The notes below the pieces were generated by a model that worked only from the letters and a program-made list of their open reading frames with translations, made no database searches and had not been told where the DNA came from. Made by a program: the position numbers and the translations under genes. From positions 1-23,422 of the forward strand of contig CAKUDE010000035.1 in NCBI GenBank assembly GCA_934645175.1: DNA of 23,422 nucleotides, given 5' to 3'. Below are positions 1 to 6,937 of this stretch, piece by piece. Within the stretch, counting starts at the first letter, position 1, and each line of letters opens with the position of its first letter. Origin of the DNA: an uncultured Oscillospiraceae bacterium. GTDB lineage: Bacteria; Bacillota; Clostridia; Oscillospirales; Oscillospiraceae.

Positions 1-45
1 TACAAGTATATTTGCTATTCGACTGCCTTGACGGAAGGAGGACTT

Positions 46-1755
46 ATGAAACAGTCGAATAACAAAAAATCCCGTGACGTGACCGCCTTTCTCTATGAAA
101 GACTTTCCCGTGACGATAATCTTGAAGGCGAAAGCTACAGCATCGGCAATCAAAAGAAGTTGCTTGCCAAAGTTGCAAAGGAAAAGGGCTACACAAATCT
201 GGTTCATTTCCTGGATGACGGTATTTCCGGCGTGACGATGGATCGCCCCGGCTTCGTGGAAATGATCCGCCAGTTGGAACAGGGAAAAGCCGCCGCTGTC
301 TTTGTCAAAGACCTCTCGCGCCTGGGGCGCAACTACATTGAGGTTGGACGGTTGACGGAGGAATTTTTCCCGGATCACGATATCCGTCTGGTGGCCGTTT
401 CGGATAACATCGACACGGCAGAGGGCGAAAATGAGCTTGCCCCGATTCGCAACCTGTTCAATGAGTGGTATGCCCGCGATATCAGCAAAAAGCGGCGCAT
501 CAGCAACAAGATCAAGGGCAACGCCGGTGAGCCGATGGGCCAGCCGCCCTACGGTTACATCAAGGACCCGAACGATCCGAAGCATTGGATCGTGGATGAC
601 GAGGCAGCCCAGGTTGTGCGCCGCGTTTACAGCATGACTTTGGAGGGCTTCGGAACAGAGCAGATCGCCACCCAGCTTGAAAAGGATGGTGTCCTGACCC
701 CGCGGGCCTACTGGCTCACGAAGGGCATCAAACGCCCCGGCAAGGGCAAACAGCAGCCGCCTACCAAGTGGAACAGCTCTACCATCACCAAAATTCTCTC
801 CCTGCAGGAATACTGTGGTGACATTCTCAATTTCAAAACTTATTCCAAGTCCTACAAGAATAAGAAACGGATCGACAATGACCGTGAGAATTGGGTGGTG
901 TTCCAGGACGTCCATGAGGCGATCATCGAGCGTGCTGTGTATGAGCAGGTGCAGCAGAAGCGGGGCAAAATCCGTAAGCGCCGCACCAACAATGGAGAAC
1001 ACAATATGTTTTCCGGCCTGTTGGTCTGCGCCGATTGCGGCAGCAACCTTCACTTTCATTTCAATCAGGGCAATCCGGAGATCAAGTATTTCAACTGCTC
1101 CAACTACAAGGGCAACCGCGGCACCTGCACCTCTACCCATTATGTCCGTGTGGACTTCCTGGAGGAAGTGGTGCTGGGAGAGATACGGCGCTTAACGAAA
1201 TTCGCCAGTCTCTATGAGGACGAATTTGTAAAAGCGGTGATCGGTCATTCCCAGCAGGCGGAACAGACAGACCGCAAGCTGAAGGAAAAGGAACTGAAAA
1301 CGCTCCTTGCCCGTGATGAAGAATTGGACGGCCTCTTTGAACGTATCTATGAGGATAATGTTTCCGGCAAGCGCTCTGATGACCGCTTCGCAAAAATGTC
1401 CCGGCGGTATGAGGACGAGCAAAAGGAACTGTCGGAGAAAATAAAAAAGCTCCGCTCCGAAATAGAGAAGCAGAGCAGCCGTTCCATGACAACGGATATG
1501 TTTATCGGTCTTGTCCGCAAGTACACCAGAGCGAGAAAACTGACGCCCAGGATGCTGAACGAACTGATTGAGAAGATCGAAGTGTTCAATGCTGAGAAGA
1601 TCGACGGCGTATGGGAGCAGCGGCTTCGCATCCACTATAACTGCGTCGGAACGATTGAGATTCCAACGGTGCTGCCCCTGCCGATCCCGGAAGTGTCCGT
1701 AAATACAAGAAAAGGCGTAGTCGTCAACTACGCCCCCTGTGAACTCGCTGTATAA
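46..1755 (+). CDS. Large serine recombinase (TnpX/TndX-like) of an integrated mobile element
   Basis: Site-specific DNA recombinase expected to excise and integrate a mobile element through a Ser-DNA intermediate. The 569-aa product starts at the ATG behind the SD GGAGGA; an upstream in-frame TTG at 28 is less likely. The N-terminal resolvase domain (about residues 12-155) has the catalytic Ser in YERLSRDD (S21) and the KDLSRLGRN motif. A recombinase domain follows (about 170-300). A zinc ribbon is formed by C328, C331, C351 and C361. A charged coiled coil covers about 410-480, and the C-terminal region resembles DUF4368. Domain order and length fit the large serine recombinases of clostridial conjugative and mobilizable elements. 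It is the only element gene in the window, and its 3' end lies 49 bases from the 3' end of a tRNA-Leu gene, so the element boundary is probably here. Codon use is less GC-rich than in the genes that follow, consistent with transfer. Confidence 0.93.
   Translation: MKQSNNKKSRDVTAFLYERLSRDDNLEGESYSIGNQKKLLAKVAKEKGYTNLVHFLDDGISGVTMDRPGFVEMIRQLEQGKAAAVFVKDLSRLGRNYIEVGRLTEEFFPDHDIRLVAVSDNIDTAEGENELAPIRNLFNEWYARDISKKRRISNKIKGNAGEPMGQPPYGYIKDPNDPKHWIVDDEAAQVVRRVYSMTLEGFGTEQIATQLEKDGVLTPRAYWLTKGIKRPGKGKQQPPTKWNSSTITKILSLQEYCGDILNFKTYSKSYKNKKRIDNDRENWVVFQDVHEAIIERAVYEQVQQKRGKIRKRRTNNGEHNMFSGLLVCADCGSNLHFHFNQGNPEIKYFNCSNYKGNRGTCTSTHYVRVDFLEEVVLGEIRRLTKFASLYEDEFVKAVIGHSQQAEQTDRKLKEKELKTLLARDEELDGLFERIYEDNVSGKRSDDRFAKMSRRYEDEQKELSEKIKKLRSEIEKQSSRSMTTDMFIGLVRKYTRARKLTPRMLNELIEKIEVFNAEKIDGVWEQRLRIHYNCVGTIEIPTVLPLPIPEVSVNTRKGVVVNYAPCELAV
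1714..1734. repeat. 8-bp inverted repeat near the element end
   Basis: GGCGTAGT and ACTACGCC are separated by five bases inside the last codons of the recombinase. A second short palindrome, ACTCGCT (1743-1749) and AGCGAGT (1759-1765), spans the stop codon. They could be part of the element terminus or attachment region, or chance. Function is inference only. Confidence 0.35.
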
Positions 1756-1801
1756 AAAAGCGAGTGTTCTTACAGCCTTTCAAATGCTATAAGAACACTC
1801 G
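1754..1801 (-). terminator. Rho-independent terminator of tRNA-Leu
   Basis: A 12-bp perfect stem (1761-1772 with 1790-1801) plus three further pairs after one mismatch is followed on the minus strand by a run of T (1755-1760). It begins just after the tRNA 3' CCA. The T run overlaps the stop codon of the convergent recombinase gene. Confidence 0.85.
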
Positions 1802-1804
1802 TCA

Positions 1805-1888
1805 TGGTGCGGGCGACAGGACTCGAACCTGCACGCTTTTGGCAGTGGAACCTAAATCCACCGAGTCTGCCAATTCCACCACGCCCGC
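1805..1888 (-). tRNA. tRNA-Leu(UAG), CCA encoded
   Basis: Read on the minus strand, the 7-bp acceptor stem GCGGGCG / CGCCCGC is followed by A and an encoded CCA. The anticodon stem GTGGA / TCCAC encloses the loop TTTAGGT, giving anticodon TAG (Leu, CUA/CUN). A long class II variable arm and a T-arm with GGTTCGAGTCC are present. Length is 84 nt with CCA. It lies downstream of dapH on the same strand and is followed by its own terminator. Its 3' end faces the integrated element. Confidence 0.95.
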
Positions 1889-1901
1889 AGATCAAATGCT
1901 G

Positions 1902-1928
1902 CGGGGCATCCCTCCGGGGGACGCCCCG
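1902..1928 (-). terminator. Hairpin between dapH and tRNA-Leu
   Basis: CGGGGCATCCC (1902-1912) and GGGACGCCCCG (1918-1928) form an 11-bp stem with one G-T pair and a 5-base loop. On the minus strand it is followed by CAGCATTTGATCT, so there is no strong T run. It may be a weak terminator of the minD-mgsA-dapH operon or an mRNA 3' protector. Confidence 0.4.
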
Positions 1929-1989
1929 ATTTCAACATATTTGCCCGGCTGTCATCGGTTCTTGCGCTCTTGCCGGGGTCGTTTACGGA

Positions 1990-2688
1990 TTACAGCTCTC
2001 TCAGTGCGTCGATAAGGACGGTTTTTGCATCGGTCTGCGCGTCGCGGTATTTGACCAACCGCGCGGGCGCACCGACCATCACAGCGTTGGCAGGCACATC
2101 GCGGGTAACAACCGCACCGGCAGCAATGACGGCATTGTCGCCAATCTGCACGCCCTCGAGCACCACAGCGTTCGCTCCGACGACAACATGATCACCGACG
2201 ACGACCGGCTGCGCGCTCGGCGGCTCGATCACGCCCGCCAGAATTGCGCCGGAGGCGATATGACAGTATCTGCCGACGGTAGCGCGGCCGCCCAGCACGG
2301 CGCCCATATCAATCATACTGCCCTCGCCGACCCGTGCGCCGATATTCAGAATCGCGCCCATCATAATGACGGCATTATCCGCAACCTCGACGCCCTCGCG
2401 CAGAATTGCGCCCGGCTCGACACGAGCATGCAGCTCCTTCACATCCAACATGGGCAGCGCGGTATTGCGCGCGCTGTTCTCAATATGCAGCGCAGAGATT
2501 TTTTCGGCGTTTGCCTCAAGCTGCGGCTTGATATGCTTCCAGTCTCCGAACAGGATATGCAGTCCGTTTCCGCCGCAGAAATCCTCTGCATCGGTAAACG
2601 CAATGGGCTCGCGCGCCTGAAGCGTCACGCGAACGGGGGTCGTTTTTTCCGCCTTGCGGATATATTCAATCAACTCCTGAGCCTGCAT
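1990..2688 (-). CDS. dapH: Tetrahydrodipicolinate N-acetyltransferase (DapH)
   Basis: Cytoplasmic acetyltransferase of the acetylated branch of diaminopimelate/lysine biosynthesis. It transfers acetyl from acetyl-CoA to 2,3,4,5-tetrahydrodipicolinate. The 232-aa product has the DapH N-terminal domain (start [15 protein letters not shown], residues 1-85), then a left-handed beta-helix of hexapeptide repeats (about 90-205) with the family blocks [20 protein letters not shown] and [16 protein letters not shown]. Length equals the usual 230-240 aa. It begins two bases after the mgsA-like stop codon, so the two are co-transcribed and probably translationally coupled. DAP feeds peptidoglycan, which fits co-transcription with a MinD-like division ATPase. 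No other dap genes are in the window. Confidence 0.95.
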   Translation of the reverse strand: MQAQELIEYIRKAEKTTPVRVTLQAREPIAFTDAEDFCGGNGLHILFGDWKHIKPQLEANAEKISALHIENSARNTALPMLDVKELHARVEPGAILREGVEVADNAVIMMGAILNIGARVGEGSMIDMGAVLGGRATVGRYCHIASGAILAGVIEPPSAQPVVVGDHVVVGANAVVLEGVQIGDNAVIAAGAVVTRDVPANAVMVGAPARLVKYRDAQTDAKTVLIDALREL

Positions 2689-2690
2689 GA

Positions 2691-3107
2691 TTACCTCACA
2701 CTTCTGCGCGGATGCATCATCTCACGCCAGTCAAGATCGCCGCGCTGGAGACCGAAAATCAGCATTTCAGCTGCGGCAAGGTTGGTCGCAATGGGGACAT
2801 CGTGCATATCGCACAGGTGAATGGTCTGCGCAAGCTGCCGGTCGTTCCACGAGTCGGTGTTATTCGGATCCGTAAACAGGATAACCATATCGATCTCGTT
2901 ATAGGCGATGCGTGCATCGACCTGCTGGTGGCCGCCCTGACTGCGCGACAGGTACTGCGTAACGGGAAGCCCCGTTGCCTGTGCGACCAGTCTGCCGGTC
3001 GTCGCCGTGGCGCAGAGATTGTGCTTGGAAAGCACGCTCTTGTAAGCCGTGCAGAACTGCACCATCAGCTCTTTTTTCTTATCGTGTGCCAGTAAAGCAA
3101 TCGTCAT
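2691..3107 (-). CDS. mgsA: Methylglyoxal synthase-like protein with altered active site
   Basis: Homologue of methylglyoxal synthase, which converts dihydroxyacetone phosphate to methylglyoxal and phosphate. The 138-aa product has the family fold marks: [15 protein letters not shown] (H8, D9), the phosphate-binding TATTGRL (34-40), ARIAYNEID and the ending GDLDWREM. The catalytic loop, normally GGDQQ, reads GGHQQ (H60), so the general-base Asp (Asp71 in E. coli as I recall) is missing. The later segment normally DPLxxxPHxxD reads [10 protein letters not shown], so the conserved His is also missing. The protein may be inactive, have shifted chemistry, or be a binding or regulatory paralogue. 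It lies between minD-like and dapH; mgsA is a known neighbour of min genes in clostridia. The family call is sure, the activity is not. Confidence 0.85.
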   Translation of the reverse strand: MTIALLAHDKKKELMVQFCTAYKSVLSKHNLCATATTGRLVAQATGLPVTQYLSRSQGGHQQVDARIAYNEIDMVILFTDPNNTDSWNDRQLAQTIHLCDMHDVPIATNLAAAEMLIFGLQRGDLDWREMMHPRRSVR

Positions 3108-3120
3108 AAGGAATCCCTCC

Positions 3121-3852
3121 TTAAAAATTCATCAGCGGTGTGGCGACGCCGCGCAGACGCCGTGCGATTCGCAGGCTCGCCTCTGCGGCGCCGGTATCCG
3201 TTGCAAACAGCAGCGCCTGCCCTGCAGCGGCTGCAAAAACGGCATTTTCATCCTCCGGCACAAGCCCCAAAAGCGGCAGCGCCGTCTGATCCATCATATC
3301 ATCGATCGTCAGCCGGAGACGACGGAGCCGCCGCGGCGTAACACGGTTTACCAGAAGGCTCAGCCCCTCCTTACCGGCCAGGCGAAGGAGTCCGGCAGTG
3401 TGGGCAGCGTCGCGCAGCGACGCCGGGTCGCAGTTGCAGACGACCACGCAGCGGTCGGCATAATGCGTCGCGAGGCGGAAGCCCTCGCCGATTCCCGCCG
3501 GCGCATCCAGAAGAACGAAGTCAAATTCGCGCCGCGCAGTGTCAAGCAGCGCACCGAAGGCGCCCGGTTCGACGGGATCGTCACGGACGGGGGCGGTAAG
3601 AAAGCGCAGCAGCGGAAGCTGCGGATGTACTGCGGCATCGGCAAGCGTATATACACCGCGAAGCAGCTCCGTAAAGGCGACGGCAGGCTGATCTGCCATG
3701 CCGAGCGCAATATCCAGATTGCGCAAGCCGATATCCGTATCGATACACAGCACGCGCGCCTGCTGTGCAGCCAGGCAGGAAGCGACCGAGGCGCAGACGG
3801 TGGTCTTTCCCGTTCCGCCCTTACCGGACGCCCAGCAGATCACCTCGCCCAT
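3121..3852 (-). CDS. MinD-like P-loop ATPase (ParA/MinD family)
   Basis: Predicted ATPase of the MinD/ParA superfamily, which in clostridia normally positions the division septum with MinC. The 243-aa product has a deviant Walker A, GKGGTGKTT, with both signature lysines (K11, K16), and the switch II region VLLDAPAGIG. The start is the ATG at 3852, six bases behind GGAGGAGG; a longer form from 3915 would run through the promoter. Length is slightly short for MinD (about 260), and the C-terminus lacks an obvious Lys/Phe-rich amphipathic membrane helix like that of MinD. No minC or minE lies next to it. It heads an operon with the mgsA-like gene and dapH. FlhG-like or another ParA-type role is possible. 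Confidence 0.8.
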   Translation of the reverse strand: MGEVICWASGKGGTGKTTVCASVASCLAAQQARVLCIDTDIGLRNLDIALGMADQPAVAFTELLRGVYTLADAAVHPQLPLLRFLTAPVRDDPVEPGAFGALLDTARREFDFVLLDAPAGIGEGFRLATHYADRCVVVCNCDPASLRDAAHTAGLLRLAGKEGLSLLVNRVTPRRLRRLRLTIDDMMDQTALPLLGLVPEDENAVFAAAAGQALLFATDTGAAEASLRIARRLRGVATPLMNF

Positions 3853-3886
3853 TGCGCCGCCTCCTCCGCATGATACTCTCCCGAAC

Positions 3887-3915
3887 AGTATAACCCATTT
3901 TCCCGGAGATTTCAA
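3887..3915 (-). promoter_or_regulatory. Sigma-A-type promoter of the minD-mgsA-dapH operon
   Basis: On the minus strand TTGAAA (3910-3915) and TATACT (3887-3892) are 17 bp apart. The start codon at 3852 lies about 30 bases downstream of the expected transcription start. Confidence 0.7.
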
Positions 3916-3965
3916 CCGCGAATTTTACGGATATTTCCTCCGAAAAAAAATTTTTTCGAAACCTC

Positions 3966-3993
3966 TTGACAAAACAGGAATCTCTGCTATAAT
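3966..3993 (+). promoter_or_regulatory. Sigma-A-type promoter of perR
   Basis: TTGACA (3966-3971) and TATAAT (3988-3993) have a 16-bp spacer, both consensus. The PerR/Fur-like palindrome starts nine bases after the -10 box. Confidence 0.85.
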
Positions 3994-4001
3994 AAAAATA
4001 C

Positions 4002-4022
4002 AAATAATAATCATTGTTATTT
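4002..4022. promoter_or_regulatory. PerR/Fur-type operator
   Basis: A 10-1-10 palindrome centred on C4012, with half-sites AAATAATAAT and ATTGTTATTT and a single mismatched pair. It covers the expected transcription start, between the -10 box and the SD of the perR-like gene. It closely follows the Per-box pattern TTATAAT-N-ATTATAA, so autorepression is likely. Confidence 0.75.
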
Positions 4023-4035
4023 AGGAGCGACCATT

Positions 4036-4425
4036 ATGCCGGAACGGAAACACAGTAAAAAGCGCGATGCAATCTATGAATGCCTTCGCAACACGACGAC
4101 ACACCCCTCCGCAGAGTGGGTCTATGCGCAGCTTAAACCAACGATTCCGGATCTTTCGCTCGGAACGGTCTACCGCAATTTACGCACCTTCCGTGAGGAA
4201 GGCAAGCTGATTTCCGTCGGCGTTGTCAATGGGCTGGAGCGTTTCGACGCGCGAACCTCGCCACACGCGCACTTTGTCTGCCGCCGCTGTTCAGCCGTTC
4301 TGGACGTCGATTCCATTACGCTTCCGGAGCGCCTTTCGCTGGAGCTGGACTGCGGCGAGGTGGAGGATTACACGCTGTCCCTGAGCGGCCTGTGTCGGGA
4401 TTGCATCAAACACGATGCTTCTTAA
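4036..4425 (+). CDS. perR: PerR-like Fur-family peroxide-sensing repressor
   Basis: Metal-dependent repressor of the Fur family, 129 aa. An N-terminal winged helix (residues 5-70, with SLGTVYRNLR as recognition helix) precedes a dimerization and metal domain. The structural zinc site is CRRC (C82, C85) plus CRDC (C120, C123). Candidate regulatory-site ligands are H23, D71, H77, H79 and D90. An Asp at position 90, five residues after the second Cys, is the PerR type; Fur usually has Glu there. Downstream is a rubrerythrin, a classical PerR target. A PerR-type palindrome overlaps its own promoter. The start has SD TAGGAG seven bases upstream. It is slightly shorter than typical (about 140). Peroxide sensing is inferred from the family and context. 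Confidence 0.88.
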   Translation: MPERKHSKKRDAIYECLRNTTTHPSAEWVYAQLKPTIPDLSLGTVYRNLRTFREEGKLISVGVVNGLERFDARTSPHAHFVCRRCSAVLDVDSITLPERLSLELDCGEVEDYTLSLSGLCRDCIKHDAS

Positions 4426-4471
4426 TAAATGATAACACACAAATAAAAACATTTCTTGGAGGATTTGTCAA

Positions 4472-5050
4472 ATGAAAAAGTATGTTTGCCCCGTTTGCGG
4501 TTATGTCCACGAAGGCGAGATGCCCGAAGGCTTCAAGTGCCCCCTGTGCGGCGTGCCCGGTGAAAAGTTCAAGCTGGTGGAAGGCGAGATGGCGCTGGCA
4601 GCCGAGCACGTTTTCGGCATCGGCACAAAGCTCGACGGTGTAAGCGAGGAGGACCGCAAGTATATCATCGATCAGCTCAAGGCGAATTTCAACGGCGAGT
4701 GCAGCGAGGTCGGTATGTATCTGTGCATGGCGCGCATCGCGCACCGCGAGGGCTACCCCGAGATCGGCCTGTACTGGGAAAAGGCCGCCTATGAGGAAGC
4801 GGAGCACGCCGCAAAGTTCGCCGAGCTGCTCGGCAGCGAGCTGGAGCCGAACATGACCGATTCCACGAAGAAGAATCTGGCATGGCGTGTGGACTGCGAG
4901 TACGGCGCAACCGCCGGCAAGTTTGAATTGGCGAAGGTCGCAAAGAAGAATAACCTCGACGCCATTCATGATACCGTCCACGAAATGGCCCGCGATGAAG
5001 CCCGGCACGGCAAGGCCTTCGAGGGTCTGCTGAAGAGATACTTCGGCTGA
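4472..5050 (+). CDS. Reverse rubrerythrin
   Basis: Non-haem iron peroxidase that reduces hydrogen peroxide in the cytoplasm of anaerobes using electrons from NADH through rubredoxin-type centres. The 192-aa product has the rubredoxin domain first (CPVCG C6, C9; CPLCG C23, C26) and then the ferritin-like diiron domain (about 50-190) with [11 protein letters not shown] and [13 protein letters not shown] as iron-binding helices. This domain order defines reverse rubrerythrins, best known from clostridial PerR regulons. The start follows SD TTGGAGG. It lies 46 bases after the perR-like gene with no terminator between, so both are probably on one transcript controlled by the upstream operator. Confidence 0.95.
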   Translation: MKKYVCPVCGYVHEGEMPEGFKCPLCGVPGEKFKLVEGEMALAAEHVFGIGTKLDGVSEEDRKYIIDQLKANFNGECSEVGMYLCMARIAHREGYPEIGLYWEKAAYEEAEHAAKFAELLGSELEPNMTDSTKKNLAWRVDCEYGATAGKFELAKVAKKNNLDAIHDTVHEMARDEARHGKAFEGLLKRYFG

Positions 5051-5082
5051 TTATTCAGGCCGGAAGGCTCGGGAGGACGTAT

Positions 5083-5304
5083 ATGAAAAGCTATGAGGTC
5101 ATGATTGAGACGATCAACCCCTGCGGCGGAGCGAAGCACGCCAGGAAGGAGTTTATTGAGGCAGAAGCCGAAAGCCCGGAGGCCTATGTCTCCGCCAATG
5201 CGCCCTTCCCTGTGCTGGACAGCGGCAAGACGCCGGAGGGCGATTGTGTCATCACCACCGGCGACGGCAAGGGCTGCATTGTCCGGTACATCTTCACGGA
5301 ATAA
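5083..5304 (+). CDS. Small conserved hypothetical protein, DUF6018-like context unknown
   Basis: A 73-aa acidic soluble protein that I do not recognise as a named family. It starts MKSYEVMIETINPCGG, contains the short Cys motifs NPCGGAKH and GKGCIVRYIFTE, and has no membrane segment or signal peptide. The SD GGGAGG lies seven bases before the ATG. It is 32 bases after the rubrerythrin and followed at once by a strong terminator, so it is the third gene of the perR-rubrerythrin operon. The two cysteines (C14, C65) could bind metal or act in redox chemistry, but nothing else supports a function. The call rests on SD, spacing, operon position and coding quality; the family name in the call is not established. 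Confidence 0.75.
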   Translation: MKSYEVMIETINPCGGAKHARKEFIEAEAESPEAYVSANAPFPVLDSGKTPEGDCVITTGDGKGCIVRYIFTE

Positions 5305-5313
5305 CGGCAGAGC

Positions 5314-5346
5314 AAAACGGCCTTCCCCTCAGGGGAAGGCCGTTTT
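5314..5346. terminator. Bidirectional terminator shared by convergent operons
   Basis: A perfect 15-bp stem (AAAACGGCCTTCCCC, 5314-5328, with its complement 5332-5346) and a 3-base loop. It ends the perR operon on the plus strand with TTTT and also the minus-strand aldo/keto reductase operon. The loop TCA is the complement of the TGA stop of the minus-strand gene, so the last codons of that gene lie in the stem. Confidence 0.9.
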
Positions 5347-5790
5347 ATCGCATAGGGAAACGGTACGAAGGCCTCGGAAGAAGGTCTCGTCAAGAAAGCG
5401 CAGCGGCGGAACGTGGATCAGGAGCGCCGCACCTTTGTATTTTTCAAGCAGCGCCCAATACGCAGCGTTGCAAAGATATGCCGTCGCACGGCAGGAGAGC
5501 GCCGCACGGACGCCGCAGCCGCAAAGCCTGTCCGCCAGCGCCTCGGCAGGCAGGCGCGTCCTTCGGCTCTGTCCCTGCATCTGCGCCACACATTCTACCC
5601 TGACGGAAGCTCTCAGGCTCGTATCCACGCCGAACAGGTATGCCGCCTCGGCGGAGGGATCAAGCTGCGCCACCTCCCGCGCAAGACCTGCAAAGGAATT
5701 GGTCAGCAGCACCGGCTGCGGCGTCAGCGCACACACGATCCGCTCCGAGGGATTGTTTTTTCCCTTGAACCCGACAAGCAGCGTCCGCAT
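5329..5790 (-). CDS. Short pyroglutamyl-peptidase I-like (peptidase C15) protein
   Basis: A 153-aa protein resembling pyroglutamyl peptidase I, a cytosolic cysteine peptidase that removes N-terminal pyroglutamate. Recognisable blocks are MRTLLVGFKGKNNPSE at the N-terminus (compare VTGFxPFGxxxxNPS), YLFGVDTSLRASVRVECVA with a Glu (E66), CRATAYLCNAAYWALL with a Cys (C107), and LLIHVPPL with a His (H126). The E-C-H triad order is that of the family, but the protein is about 50 residues shorter than usual (200-215). The start is the ATG one base after the stop of the upstream reductase, implying coupled translation; a longer in-frame extension would only overlap that gene. Its stop codon lies in the terminator loop. 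Activity is uncertain because of the length and divergence. Confidence 0.72.
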   Translation of the reverse strand: MRTLLVGFKGKNNPSERIVCALTPQPVLLTNSFAGLAREVAQLDPSAEAAYLFGVDTSLRASVRVECVAQMQGQSRRTRLPAEALADRLCGCGVRAALSCRATAYLCNAAYWALLEKYKGAALLIHVPPLRFLDETFFRGLRTVSLCDKTAFP

Positions 5791-5791
5791 A

Positions 5792-6937
5792 CTACGGCTC
5801 GTCAGGCCTTTTTCCGCCGGTCCCGAAGGCTTTGTCTGAAAAGGCCTCGGCAATCGTATGCATTCTCGCCGTCTGCTTGACGTCAAACGGGCAGCGCAGC
5901 TCACAATGGCGGCAGCCGGTGCAGGCCGTGGCGTTGACCGACAGCTTATCGTAGTGATTCCGCGCCAGCTTATCGCCCATGAGCGCCAGATCATAATACT
6001 TATTGACCAGGCCGATGTCGATTCCGGCCGGGCAGGGCAGGCAGTGGTTGCAGTAGACACAGCTACCCGCAACCTCCTTCGGCGTGATATCGCGAATGAC
6101 GCGGTAGTCGGTTTTTTTGGTCTTTGCCGTCGTATAGGCCAGCAGCGCGCGCAGATCCTCTGCATTTCGCACGCCGGGCACAACGCTCAACACCGCCGGA
6201 CGGTCAAGCGCATAGCGGATGCATTGGTTCGTCGTCAATGCGCAGCCGAACGGCGAGGTTTCCGCCATCAGCAGCCGGCCGCCGTGGAAGGGCTTCATAA
6301 CCGAAACGCCGACGCCTTCGGACAGGCACCGCAGCAGCAGCGCACTGCGCTCCCGGTTCGTTCCGACGCCCAGCTCGTCGTTGCCGCGTTCATAGTCATA
6401 TGCCGGATTCAGCGAAAACAGCATAATGTCAAAGTCGCCAAGATCCAGCAGGCGCTGCGCAACGCTCGGTGTGTGCGACGAAAATCCGAGATGCCGGACA
6501 ATGCCGCGTTTCTTCAACGACCGCACATAGTCAAACACGCCGTGCTCCAGCAGCTCGTCAAGATCCTCGTCGTCGTCCACACAGTGCAGCATTCCGAAGT
6601 CAACATAGTCCGTGTGGAGCTGCTCCAGCTCCCAGGCAAAGGTCTTTTGGATCACCGAAAGGTTGCGCGACCAGCCGTATTCCCCCTTCGGGTTATACAC
6701 GGCGCCGAAATGGAGCTGGAAATACACCTGACTGCGGCAATCACGGATGGCGCGGCCCACGGCATGATAGACCGACGCGCCGCCCGCGCAGAGATCAAAG
6801 AAATTGACGCCGCTGTCGATCGCCTCCCGGATCACGTTCTCAATCTCCTGCGGATCGCTGTTGTGCAGGCTTCCCGTCCCGATGCCGATCACACTGAGCT
6901 GTTCGCTGCCGTGCGGCAGCTTGCGGTATTCCATCAT
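5792..6937 (-). CDS. Aldo/keto reductase-fold Fe-S protein lacking catalytic Tyr and Lys
   Basis: A 381-aa protein with an aldo/keto reductase barrel (about 1-285) and a C-terminal ferredoxin-like module carrying two 4Fe-4S motifs: CVYCNHCLPCP and CTGCRHCELRCP. The usual AKR tetrad Asp-Tyr-Lys-His is incomplete. Asp is kept (D48 in NFFD) and His is kept (H118 in MLH), but the Tyr region reads LCAGGAS and the Lys position is His (H76 in FQLHFGA). It may be a non-reductase or use electrons from the clusters. The start ATG overlaps the stop of the upstream reductase as ATGA. It lies fourth in the MerR operon. The fold and clusters are clear; the reaction is unknown. Confidence 0.88.
   Translation of the reverse strand: MMEYRKLPHGSEQLSVIGIGTGSLHNSDPQEIENVIREAIDSGVNFFDLCAGGASVYHAVGRAIRDCRSQVYFQLHFGAVYNPKGEYGWSRNLSVIQKTFAWELEQLHTDYVDFGMLHCVDDDEDLDELLEHGVFDYVRSLKKRGIVRHLGFSSHTPSVAQRLLDLGDFDIMLFSLNPAYDYERGNDELGVGTNRERSALLLRCLSEGVGVSVMKPFHGGRLLMAETSPFGCALTTNQCIRYALDRPAVLSVVPGVRNAEDLRALLAYTTAKTKKTDYRVIRDITPKEVAGSCVYCNHCLPCPAGIDIGLVNKYYDLALMGDKLARNHYDKLSVNATACTGCRHCELRCPFDVKQTARMHTIAEAFSDKAFGTGGKRPDEP

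Noticed and set aside
1804..2820. 338-codon plus-strand frame
   Set aside because: It runs through tRNA-Leu and antisense to dapH, so it is not a gene.
5791..6183. Upstream extension of the pyroglutamyl-peptidase-like frame
   Set aside because: This part is out-of-frame reading of the reductase, rich in Arg and Ser; the ATG at 5790 is the natural start.
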